A DNA stretch of 64,000 bases from Rhodospirillaceae bacterium SYSU D60007. Lineage in GTDB: Bacteria > Pseudomonadota > Alphaproteobacteria > Reyranellales > Reyranellaceae. The notes under the pieces are model-generated. The model searched no databases. It was not told the DNA's origin and was given only the letters and a program-made list of their open reading frames with translations. The position numbers were made by a program, and so were the translations under genes. Shown here piece by piece: positions 7,801 through 15,336 of the stretch. Numbering within the stretch: the first letter of the stretch is position 1; every line of letters begins with the position of its first letter. The stretch spans positions 62,001 to 126,000 of the forward strand of contig QOCQ01000006.1 of the NCBI GenBank assembly GCA_003574685.1, written 5' to 3'.

Positions 7801-8652
7801 ATGACCAAGGACCTGCACGCCGAACAGGTCGCCTACTGGACGGGCGAGGGCGGCGAGAACTGGCTCGCGCGGGAGGCCCGCCTGGACGCGATGATCGCGG
7901 CGTTGGGCGAACGCGGGATTGCCGCCGCCGGTGCGCAGCCCGGCCAGGCTGTGCTCGACATCGGCTGCGGTACTGGCCCGACCACGCGCGCGCTGGCAAG
8001 GATCGTTGGCCCTGGCGGGTCCGTGACGGGTCTGGACCTGTCGTCAGCGATGATGGCGGAAGCCGCGCGGCGCGCCGGGGCCGAAGGTCTGACCAACGCG
8101 CGGTTCGTGGTGGGAGATGCCTCGGTCTACCCGTTCGAGCCCGGCGTGTTCGACCTGATGTTCTCCCGTTTCGGCGTGATGTTCTTCGGTGATCCGGCGG
8201 CTGCCTTCACCCATTTGCGTCGCGCCCTGAAGCCGAACGGCCGGCTGGCTTTCCTGTGTTGGCGCAGCTTCAAGGAAAACCCGTGGGCGCTGGTGCCGTT
8301 CATGGCGGGCGTGCCGTTGCTCCCTGCCATGCCGCGGCCGGGGCCGGACGATCCGGGCCCGTTCTCGTTTGGCGAGCCGGAACGTGTCCGCCGTATCCTC
8401 GGCGCAGCAGGCTTCGCCGACCTGCGGATCGAGCCGGTGGACACGGTCGTGACGCTCTCAGGGGTCGGCCTGGACGAAACAGCGCGGCTGGCGATGGATT
8501 TCGGTCCGCTCGCCCGGGCGATGCGCGATGTGCCGCCGGAAACCCGCGAGAAAGTAGCCGGAGCGGTGCGCCATGCACTGACACCGCATCTGGTGGACGG
8601 CGCGGTGCGGCTGGCGGCGGCCTGCTGGCTGGTGCGGGCGGCGAATGCCTGA
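7801..8652 (+). CDS. Class I SAM-dependent methyltransferase
   Basis: 283 aa. SAM-binding motif I is VLDIGCGTGPTTRAL (about residues 50-64), motif II LDLSSAMMAEAARRAG, and motif IV DLMFSRFGVMFF (Methyltransf_11/25 type). The start at 7801 is chosen because GGAG sits 6 nt upstream; an in-frame ATG at 7789 lacks a ribosome-binding site. The substrate is unknown. It is transcribed alone, divergent from the sulfite cluster and convergent with pip, whose stop lies 2 nt beyond its own. Confidence 0.88.
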   Translation: MTKDLHAEQVAYWTGEGGENWLAREARLDAMIAALGERGIAAAGAQPGQAVLDIGCGTGPTTRALARIVGPGGSVTGLDLSSAMMAEAARRAGAEGLTNARFVVGDASVYPFEPGVFDLMFSRFGVMFFGDPAAAFTHLRRALKPNGRLAFLCWRSFKENPWALVPFMAGVPLLPAMPRPGPDDPGPFSFGEPERVRRILGAAGFADLRIEPVDTVVTLSGVGLDETARLAMDFGPLARAMRDVPPETREKVAGAVRHALTPHLVDGAVRLAAACWLVRAANA

Positions 8653-8654
8653 CG

Positions 8655-9665
8655 CTATTCCTGCCACGGAAAGCGGGGCGCGAACAGATCGACGCTGTAG
8701 TGCTGCAGGCGGAAGGCTTCCGTGGCATTCACCAGCGCCGCACGGATGCCCGGCTCGAGCGCCGAGTGACCGGCATCCGGCACGATGACGCAACTGGCCT
8801 CCGGCCACGCCTGGCGCAATTCATCGGCCGTCACCGGCGGGCAGACGATATCGTAGCGGCCCTGCACGATGGTGCAGGGCAGGTGCCGGATGCGGTGCAA
8901 CTCCTTCCACGGCCAGCCTTCGGGCAGGAAGGTGCCGTTCACGAAGTAATGCGCCTCGATGCGGGACAGGGCCAACGCAAAGCCACCGCCCTCGGCCTCC
9001 AGAGGGCCCCTGCTGCCGGGATAGAGCGTCGAGCAGGCGGCCTCGTAGCGGCTCCAGGCGCGGGCCGCAGGCTGATGCCGCGCCGGATCGGGATCGGTCA
9101 GCCGCCGATAGTAGTTGCCCAGCACGTCGTGGCGCTCGCCAGGCGGCAGATGGCCCACGAACTCGCGCCATGCCTCGGGAAACACCGCCTTCATGCCTTG
9201 CAGGAACCACTGTACTTCCTCGTCGCGCCCCAGGAACACACCGCGCAGAATGAAGCCCAGGCATCGCTCGGGATAGCGCTGGCCATACGCAAGCGCCAGG
9301 GTCGAGCCCCACGAACCGCCGAACACCAGCCACTGGCGCACACCCAGATGCAGGCGCAGCTTCTCGAGATCATCGACCAGATGGGCGGTCGTATTGTCAG
9401 TCACCTCGCCCAGCGGGAGAGACCGGCCGGCGCCGCGCTGGTCGAAAATGATGATCCGGTAAAAGGAGGGATCGAAGAAACGCCGATGCACCGGCGCGGA
9501 GCCGGCGCCGGGTCCACCATGCAGGAACACGACCGGCACGCCGTCGGGATTGCCGCTCTGCTCCCAGTAAAGTGTATGACGATTGTCGACTGCCAGCATG
9601 CCGCTGGCGTAGGGAACGATCTCGGTAAACAGTTCCGACCGTAGCGGATTCTCCGACCTTGGCAT
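8655..9665 (-). CDS. pip: Proline iminopeptidase (alpha/beta hydrolase, S33)
   Basis: 336 aa cytosolic aminopeptidase releasing N-terminal proline. The family hallmarks are HGGPGAG (oxyanion hole, about residues 48-54), DQRGAGRS, GGSWGSTLALAY with the nucleophile Ser, the acid Asp in GRYDIVCPP and the catalytic His in DAGHSALEPG. Residues in the cap (WEAACSTLYPG-like, here YEAACSTLYPG) match prolyl aminopeptidases. The start MPRSENP at 9665 has GGGAG upstream; the frame opens 14 codons earlier. Confidence 0.92.
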   Translation of the reverse strand: MPRSENPLRSELFTEIVPYASGMLAVDNRHTLYWEQSGNPDGVPVVFLHGGPGAGSAPVHRRFFDPSFYRIIIFDQRGAGRSLPLGEVTDNTTAHLVDDLEKLRLHLGVRQWLVFGGSWGSTLALAYGQRYPERCLGFILRGVFLGRDEEVQWFLQGMKAVFPEAWREFVGHLPPGERHDVLGNYYRRLTDPDPARHQPAARAWSRYEAACSTLYPGSRGPLEAEGGGFALALSRIEAHYFVNGTFLPEGWPWKELHRIRHLPCTIVQGRYDIVCPPVTADELRQAWPEASCVIVPDAGHSALEPGIRAALVNATEAFRLQHYSVDLFAPRFPWQE

Positions 9666-9754
9666 GCGCCCGTTCGCTCCCGGCAAGGCACGACAACCGG
9701 CTGACACCGGTATCTGTCGTCCATGTCATCAATGCCGATCTTAGGCCAACCCGC

Positions 9755-10594
9755 ATGCGCGTCAAATGGTGGCAGGCCGCGGCGGTATGCCTGTTGGCCG
9801 CACTCGTGCCTTGCCTGGGCTTGTCGCCGGCCGCTGCCGGGAATTGCGGCGAGGCCTTTCGCGCCGCGGGGGGCGACGCTGCGATTGATGGCGACACTTT
9901 CCGGACCACCGACGGACAGCAGTGGCGGCTGGCCGGCGTGTTGGCCCCCAAGCGCTCCGACGGTGCGCGCATCGCACCCGAGCGCGACATCGAGGTCCGT
10001 ACTCCGCCGCGTGGCCGCAGCTCGCCAGCCGATGCGGCACGCATAGCCCTCGATGTGCTGGTCCGGCGCCAGGCGTTGTGGCTGAAGCCGCTGGACGAGA
10101 CGGCTGATCGCTATGGCCGGCGGCTTGCCGTTGTGCGGGACGCAACCTGCGCCTCGCTCGCGGAGCGCCTGCTTGCGGCCGGCCATGCGCGGGTTTACCC
10201 CACGAATCTCACAGAACTCAGGATTGCCGATCTGTACGCTGCCGAAGCGATCGCACGCACTGCCGGACACGGCCTGTGGAGCGACGCACGATATCGTGTG
10301 CTGACAGCGGCGGAGGCTGGAGGCGGCCTGGGTTCCTATATTGTCGTCGAAGACCGGCCGGTCGGTGTGCGGAATCTCCGGAGCGGCACGATCCTGCTGT
10401 TCGGCCCCGACCGCCGTCGCGACTTTCAGGTGTTCATCGGATCCAGGGTGCGCAGGCTCATGACCGCGGCGCGACTTGACCCCGCAGCTCTTGTCGGCAC
10501 CCACATACGGGTGCGCGGTTGGCTGGGCCGGCGCTTCGGCGCGCCAGCCATGGAACTTGCAGTGCCCGGGCAGATCGAGGTGGTCGGGCCATGA
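9755..10594 (+). CDS. Exported thermonuclease-like (SNase fold) protein
   Basis: 279 aa with a signal peptide (about residues 1-28, ending PAAAG). It then has an SNase-like OB-fold domain: IDGDTFRTTDGQQWRLAGVLAPK (about 45-67), LVRRQALWL, and DRYGRRLAVV. These correspond to the D-G-D-T, R-L-x-G-I-x-A-P and D-R-Y-G-R motifs of staphylococcal nuclease, but the catalytic Arg/Glu spacing is not easily matched, so activity is uncertain. An additional C-terminal domain of about 100 aa follows. The stop overlaps the M48 start (ATGA), suggesting coupled expression. Confidence 0.85.
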   Translation: MRVKWWQAAAVCLLAALVPCLGLSPAAAGNCGEAFRAAGGDAAIDGDTFRTTDGQQWRLAGVLAPKRSDGARIAPERDIEVRTPPRGRSSPADAARIALDVLVRRQALWLKPLDETADRYGRRLAVVRDATCASLAERLLAAGHARVYPTNLTELRIADLYAAEAIARTAGHGLWSDARYRVLTAAEAGGGLGSYIVVEDRPVGVRNLRSGTILLFGPDRRRDFQVFIGSRVRRLMTAARLDPAALVGTHIRVRGWLGRRFGAPAMELAVPGQIEVVGP

Positions 10595-12054
10595 TGGCGA
10601 TGCTGGCCCGCATGCTGTGGCTGTTGCTGGCGATCCTGGGCATCGCGCTGGCCGGTTGCGCGCCGCCCAACAAGGGTGCGCCGGCAACATCAGGCGCCCA
10701 GGACACGGTGGAGGAGCAGCCGACTCCGGCGGATCCGGTGAGTGCTGCGGCCCTGCGGCGCTACGGTGGTGCGTATACCGAAGGCAACATCGCGGCCTAC
10801 CTTGCCGCAACAGGGCGGCGACTGTTGATGGCCAACGGCCTCGACCCTGGTGCCTGGCGCTTTACGGTCCTCAGTTCGCCGGTCGCCAACGCCTTTGCGA
10901 CGGAGCGCAGGGATGTGTTCGTCACCCGCGGCTTGCTGGCCGTGCTGCAGGACGAGGCAGAGCTGGCGGCGGTGATTGGTCACGAGATGGCCCACATCAT
11001 GGCCGGCCATGCCGCGCAGCGACGCGCCCAGGAGGCGCGCATTTTCGAGACGGCGATCCGGGTGGCTCGGAGCACGCGCGATCCGCAGCTTGCACTGGCC
11101 TTTGCCGAGATGGAACTGGCCCAGGCCCGCGCCTATTCGCGCGAGCAGGAGTTCGAGGCCGACCGCATTGCGATCCGCCTGATCACCACGGCCGGTTATG
11201 ACTCCGGCGGCGCGCTGCGTTCCCTGCAGCGCCTGCAGGACTACACGGCGCTGCACTTGCGCGAGCTGGGACTCTCGCCCGATGCCGAAGCCCCGCAGAG
11301 CCGGTTCGCCACGCACCCCCGTACGCTGGACCGCGCGGAAGCGGCGCGTGCCGAGACAGGCAAGGGCAATGGCGGGCGGCAGGAGGGCGATGCCTATCTC
11401 GATGCCATCGACGGCATGCTTTACGGTGATGCGCCGCAGGAAGGCTTTGTGCGCGGACGCAAATTTCTGCATCCCGAGCTCGGCTTCACCTTCGAGGTGC
11501 CGCCGGGCTACACGCTGCTGAACAGGTCGAAATCGGTCCAGGCACGCGGCCCCGGCAATGCGTACATGATGTTCGCCTGCACCTCGCGACAGCCCGAGGA
11601 CGGCATGGTCGATGCAATGCGCCGGCTTTTTCCTTCTGTCCCGCTTACCGAGGCGCGGACACTGACCATTAACGGTCTCGATGCGGCAACCGGCGTCACA
11701 CCCCGCTCTGCCAACAGCGGCGATATCAGCGGCCGTGTCGTGACGATCCGCTTCCCGCCCGGCATGTGCACGTTTCTGCTGGTGTCGCGCGCACTCGGCC
11801 CGCCGGCACGCGCGCGGGAAATGTTGCGGGCGGCCCAGACCTTCCGGCGGCTCAGCCCGGCCGAAGCCGCGCAAGTGCGGCCGCTGCGGCTGGCCGTCGT
11901 GCAGGTGCGCCCCGGCGACACGGTTCAGCGGCTTGTGGCGCGCAGCCCTGGCGATGACGCGTTTCGCACCGAACGTTTCCTGATGCTGAACGACCTGCAG
12001 CCCGGTGAGCCGCTGACCCCGGGACGGCGTGTCAAGCTTGTGGTGAGTCAGTAA
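10591..12054 (+). CDS. M48 family zinc metalloprotease lipoprotein with C-terminal LysM-like domain
   Basis: 487 aa. A lipoprotein signal ends in LAGC with Cys23 as lipidation site. The M48 peptidase domain (about residues 60-250) has the zinc motif HEMAHIMAGH (H131, H135, catalytic E132) and a downstream EFEAD segment near 190 supplying the third ligand. A middle domain of unknown fold covers about 290-430, and the last 50 residues (VRPGDTVQRLVARS...LMLNDLQPGEPLTPGRRVKLV) look like a LysM peptidoglycan-binding domain. This resembles BepA/LoiP-type envelope proteases. It overlaps both neighbours by 1-4 nt. Confidence 0.9.
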   Translation: MMAMLARMLWLLLAILGIALAGCAPPNKGAPATSGAQDTVEEQPTPADPVSAAALRRYGGAYTEGNIAAYLAATGRRLLMANGLDPGAWRFTVLSSPVANAFATERRDVFVTRGLLAVLQDEAELAAVIGHEMAHIMAGHAAQRRAQEARIFETAIRVARSTRDPQLALAFAEMELAQARAYSREQEFEADRIAIRLITTAGYDSGGALRSLQRLQDYTALHLRELGLSPDAEAPQSRFATHPRTLDRAEAARAETGKGNGGRQEGDAYLDAIDGMLYGDAPQEGFVRGRKFLHPELGFTFEVPPGYTLLNRSKSVQARGPGNAYMMFACTSRQPEDGMVDAMRRLFPSVPLTEARTLTINGLDAATGVTPRSANSGDISGRVVTIRFPPGMCTFLLVSRALGPPARAREMLRAAQTFRRLSPAEAAQVRPLRLAVVQVRPGDTVQRLVARSPGDDAFRTERFLMLNDLQPGEPLTPGRRVKLVVSQ

Positions 12055-12617
12055 TGCTGTTCACGGTGGTGGCCGGGAGCGGCAACGCCATGCAGGGATC
12101 GATCGACGTTGCGGGCGCCGGTTGCCGACCCTGTGCGCTGGGACGTGGCGGCGTGCGTCGCGACAAGCAGGAGGGCGATGGCGCCACGCCGGCTGGTCGC
12201 TGGCCGTTGCGATGCGTCTGGTATCGCGCGGACCGCCTGTTGGCGCCGCCGGCCACTGTGCTCCCTGTACGGTCCATCCGCGAGAACGACGGCTGGTGCG
12301 ACGATGTGTCGTCGCCGGACTACAACCGCCATGTCGTTCTGCCGCACAGCGCACGGCACGAGAGACTGTGGCGTGACGACGAGCTCTACGACGTTCTGGT
12401 CGAGCTCGGCTACAACGATGACCCGCCCGTCGCGCCACGCGGCAGTGCCATCTTCCTGCACGTGGCGCGGCCCGGCTTTCCGTCAACGGAGGGCTGCGTG
12501 GCCCTGGCGCAGGCCGACCTGCTGGCCCTGTTGCGTGCCTGCGACGGCAACGATGCGCTTGATGTGACATGGTCCGAAGCGGCGGCTCGCCGTCGCGGGT
12601 CGCGGCCGATATACTGA
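12054..12617 (+). CDS. L,D-transpeptidase (YkuD domain) protein
   Basis: 187 aa. The YkuD catalytic motif H-x11-C is present as FLHVARPGFPSTEGCVAL (His136, Cys148). The N-terminal part contains the short beta region with GDGATPAGRWPL, typical of the ErfK/YbiS/YcfS/YnhG superfamily in its minimal form. Members cross-link peptidoglycan or attach proteins to it. No signal peptide is seen, which is common in this short subgroup. The start overlaps the stop of the M48 gene (TAATG), so the three envelope genes form one translation-coupled unit. Confidence 0.87.
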   Translation: MLFTVVAGSGNAMQGSIDVAGAGCRPCALGRGGVRRDKQEGDGATPAGRWPLRCVWYRADRLLAPPATVLPVRSIRENDGWCDDVSSPDYNRHVVLPHSARHERLWRDDELYDVLVELGYNDDPPVAPRGSAIFLHVARPGFPSTEGCVALAQADLLALLRACDGNDALDVTWSEAAARRRGSRPIY

Positions 12618-12650
12618 TGGCAACCCGACAAACAAGGACCGGTCCCCCTC

Positions 12651-13625
12651 ATGAAGGCTTCCCACGACGTGCTCGGCATCGGCAATGCGATTGTCGATGT
12701 GCTGGCGCGGACCGATGACGAGTTCCTGCAGTTGAACCACCTCGTCAAGGGCGCGATGTCCCTGATCGATGCCGATCGGGCGGAGGCCTTGTACGGGGCG
12801 ATGCAGTCTGCGGTCGAATGCTCCGGCGGCTCGTGCGCCAACACCATGGCCGGTATCGCCTCGCTGGGCGGCAAGGCGGCCTATATCGGCAAGGTGCGTG
12901 ACGATGGCCTGGGCTGGACGTTCCGTCACGACATTCGCGCGGCCGGCGTCAGTTTCGACACGCCGCCCGCCACCTCGGGTCCGCCGACGGCGCGCTGCCT
13001 GATCTTCGTGACGGAGGATGCGCAGCGCACGATGAACACCTATCTCGGTGCCTGCGTCACCTTGGGACCGGCGGATATCGACGCCGCGCTCGTTGGCTCT
13101 GCCGCAGTCACCTATATCGAAGGCTATCTGTGGGATGCGCCGGACGCCAAGGCGGCGGTGCTCAAGGGGATGGACGCTGCCCATGCCGCCGGCCGCAAGG
13201 TTTCGATGACGCTCAGCGACGCATTCTGTGTCGACCGCTGGCGGGCGGAGTTTCGCGAGCTGCTGCGTACGAAGATCGACATCCTGTTTGCCAACGAGGC
13301 CGAGCTCCTGTCGCTCTACGAGGCCACAACCTTTGACGAAGCGCTCCAGGCGGCGCGGCGCGAGGGCAAGATGGCAGCACTGACGCGCAGTGCCAGGGGC
13401 TCAGTGGTGATCAACGGCGAAGAGGTGCATGTCGTCGATGCGGCGCCGGTGTCGAAGGTCGTCGACACGACGGGTGCCGGCGATCTCTACGCCGCAGGTT
13501 TCCTCTACGGCTACACCCGCGGACTGCCGCCGGGCGAATGTGCGCGCATCGGCGGCGTGGCTGCAGCCGAGATCATCTCCCATTTCGGCGCCCGCCCCGA
13601 AACCCCGCTGAAGATGCTGCTCTAG
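12651..13625 (+). CDS. Adenosine kinase-like PfkB family sugar kinase
   Basis: 324 aa ribokinase-fold enzyme phosphorylating adenosine or a related nucleoside/sugar with ATP. Visible signatures are GIGNAIVDVLAR at the N-terminus, the substrate-site GGSCANTMAGIASLGGKAAYIGKV (about residues 60-85) and the PfkB signature 2 DTTGAGDLYAAGFLYG (about 272-287) with the catalytic Asp. Alphaproteobacterial genomes usually annotate this type as adenosine kinase. It follows the transpeptidase gene by 33 nt and is followed by the dispersed repeat element. Confidence 0.88.
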   Translation: MKASHDVLGIGNAIVDVLARTDDEFLQLNHLVKGAMSLIDADRAEALYGAMQSAVECSGGSCANTMAGIASLGGKAAYIGKVRDDGLGWTFRHDIRAAGVSFDTPPATSGPPTARCLIFVTEDAQRTMNTYLGACVTLGPADIDAALVGSAAVTYIEGYLWDAPDAKAAVLKGMDAAHAAGRKVSMTLSDAFCVDRWRAEFRELLRTKIDILFANEAELLSLYEATTFDEALQAARREGKMAALTRSARGSVVINGEEVHVVDAAPVSKVVDTTGAGDLYAAGFLYGYTRGLPPGECARIGGVAAAEIISHFGARPETPLKMLL

Positions 13626-13656
13626 TGTCGGGCGTTGAACGTATGACTCTTCATAG

Positions 13657-13797
13657 CCCTTCCCCCGGAGGGGGAAGCTGGCGCGTCAGCGCCGGAAGGG
13701 GGATGCCTCAACAAGCACGATGCCAAGATCGGAACGCCGAAGGTGTTGCACCATCCCCCTTCCGCCCTTCGGGCACCTTCCCCCTCCGGGGGAAGGT
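13657..13797. repeat. Dispersed palindromic element, copy 2
   Basis: About 141 bp, inverted relative to the copy at 3406-3529. It has the same GC-rich ends (CCCTTCCCCCGGAGGGGGAA and its inverse), the same inner GGAAGGGGGATG block and a slightly longer loop. It fills the gap between the kinase and the MFS gene and is followed by a short fragment (GTCACTGCGCTCGGAATGAC, 13811-13830) that resembles one arm of the other repeat type at 43104-43134. It may also act as the transcript end for the kinase gene. Confidence 0.75.
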
Positions 13798-13856
13798 TGT
13801 TGGGCACAGGGTCACTGCGCTCGGAATGACAGGCGTTGTGATCGACGGGGCGGGCT

Positions 13857-15296
13857 GTGGGTGAGGTCGCCGAGACCGCGGCCAGGCGCGGCTGGGCGGA
13901 GTCCGTTCTGGCTTACCGTCATGGCGCCGTGCGTGCGGCATTGTTCCTGGGGTTTTCGAGCGGGCTGCCCCTCCTGCTGGTGTTCGGCACGCTGTCCGCC
14001 CGGTTGCGCGAGACCGGCATCGATCGCACCACGATCGGCTTCATTAGCTGGGTGGCGATGACTTACGCGTGGAAGTTCGCGTGGGCGCCCCTGGTCGATC
14101 GCCTCGCAATTCCGCCGCTGACCGGCTGGCTCGGACGAAGGCGAGGCTGGATGCTGCTGACCCAGTCCGTGATCGTGCTGGGTCTGCTGCTGATGGCGAG
14201 CTTCGATCCCGGCCACGAGCTTGAGCCGCTGGTGATTGCGGCAGTCATTGTTGCTTTCGCCTCTGCCACCCAAGATATCGCCGTCGACGCCTGGCGCATC
14301 GAGGCGACAGGACCGGAGCTGCAGGGGCCGACGGCGGGGGCCTACCAGCTCGGCTACCGCATCGCGGTGCTGGCTGCCGGTGCGGGCGCGCTCTACCTCG
14401 CGGAGCTGTACGGCTGGCGCACGGCCTATCTCACGATGGCGGCTTTGGGTCTGGTCGGTATCGCAGCCACCCTGCTGATCCGCGAGCCGGTACCCGCTGC
14501 GCAGGCGGCGCCGACACCACGGATAGCAGATAACACGCAGTCGGCCCTGTTTCGGATCGCGGCATGGTTCATGACGGCGGTGGTGGGGCCCTTCGCCGAG
14601 TATTTCCGGCGCATGGGATGGCTGGGTGTGGCCATCCTGGCCTTCATCGGCCTGTTCCGCATCAGCGACATCACGCTCGGCGTGATGGCCAACCCGTTCT
14701 ACATCGACATGGGGTTCTCCAAGGCCGACATCGCGACGATCAGCAAGTTTTACGGCTTTTGGATGTCGATCGCTGGTGCCCTGGCGGGCGGCGCCATCGT
14801 CGTGCGCTACGGCTTGCGCGCACCCCTGATCTGGATGGCGCTGCTGCTGCCGCTCACGAACCTGTTGTTCGCATTGCTGGCCGCGCGCGGACGGCCTGAT
14901 CTGTGGCTGCTGGCCGCGACCATATCGGCCGACAATTTCGTCACCGGCATCTCCGGCTCGGTGTTCATTGCCTATCTCTCCAGCCTGACGAACACGGCGT
15001 ATACGGCCACGCAATATGCTCTTTTCAGCTCCTTGATGATGCTGCCCGGCAAGTTCCTCGGTGGCTGGTCGGGCGCCATCGTCGACTGGGCGCAGGTCCA
15101 TGGCTGGACCCTGCCATTCATCGGGGACCTGCTGGTGCTGGTGGCGCGCGCACCCGAGCATCAGGGCTATGTGCTCTTTTTCCTCTACACCACGATTGTC
15201 GGCTTGCCGGCAGTCATCCTCTCCATCTGGCTGACGCGCCAGGAGTTGGCAGCGCCGGCGCCGCGCGCCATGGCCGAGGCGAGCTCCGGCCGCTGA
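13857..15296 (+). CDS. AmpG-like MFS transporter (muropeptide permease family)
   Basis: 479 aa polytopic membrane protein with about 12-14 TM helices. AmpG-family features are FLGFSSGLPLLLVFGTLSARLRETGIDRTTIG near the N-terminus (split here by no gap; TM1), KFAWAPLVDR and FASATQDIAVDAWRIE. AmpG imports anhydro-muropeptides for cell-wall recycling; whether this one does is inferred from family only. It starts with GTG at 13857 directly after the repeat element. A PatZ-like gene follows 40 nt later. Confidence 0.87.
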   Translation: MGEVAETAARRGWAESVLAYRHGAVRAALFLGFSSGLPLLLVFGTLSARLRETGIDRTTIGFISWVAMTYAWKFAWAPLVDRLAIPPLTGWLGRRRGWMLLTQSVIVLGLLLMASFDPGHELEPLVIAAVIVAFASATQDIAVDAWRIEATGPELQGPTAGAYQLGYRIAVLAAGAGALYLAELYGWRTAYLTMAALGLVGIAATLLIREPVPAAQAAPTPRIADNTQSALFRIAAWFMTAVVGPFAEYFRRMGWLGVAILAFIGLFRISDITLGVMANPFYIDMGFSKADIATISKFYGFWMSIAGALAGGAIVVRYGLRAPLIWMALLLPLTNLLFALLAARGRPDLWLLAATISADNFVTGISGSVFIAYLSSLTNTAYTATQYALFSSLMMLPGKFLGGWSGAIVDWAQVHGWTLPFIGDLLVLVARAPEHQGYVLFFLYTTIVGLPAVILSIWLTRQELAAPAPRAMAEASSGR

Positions 15297-15336
15297 AGCC
15301 CTTGGCGACGACGTTGTTGAACGGCAGCATCGCGAC

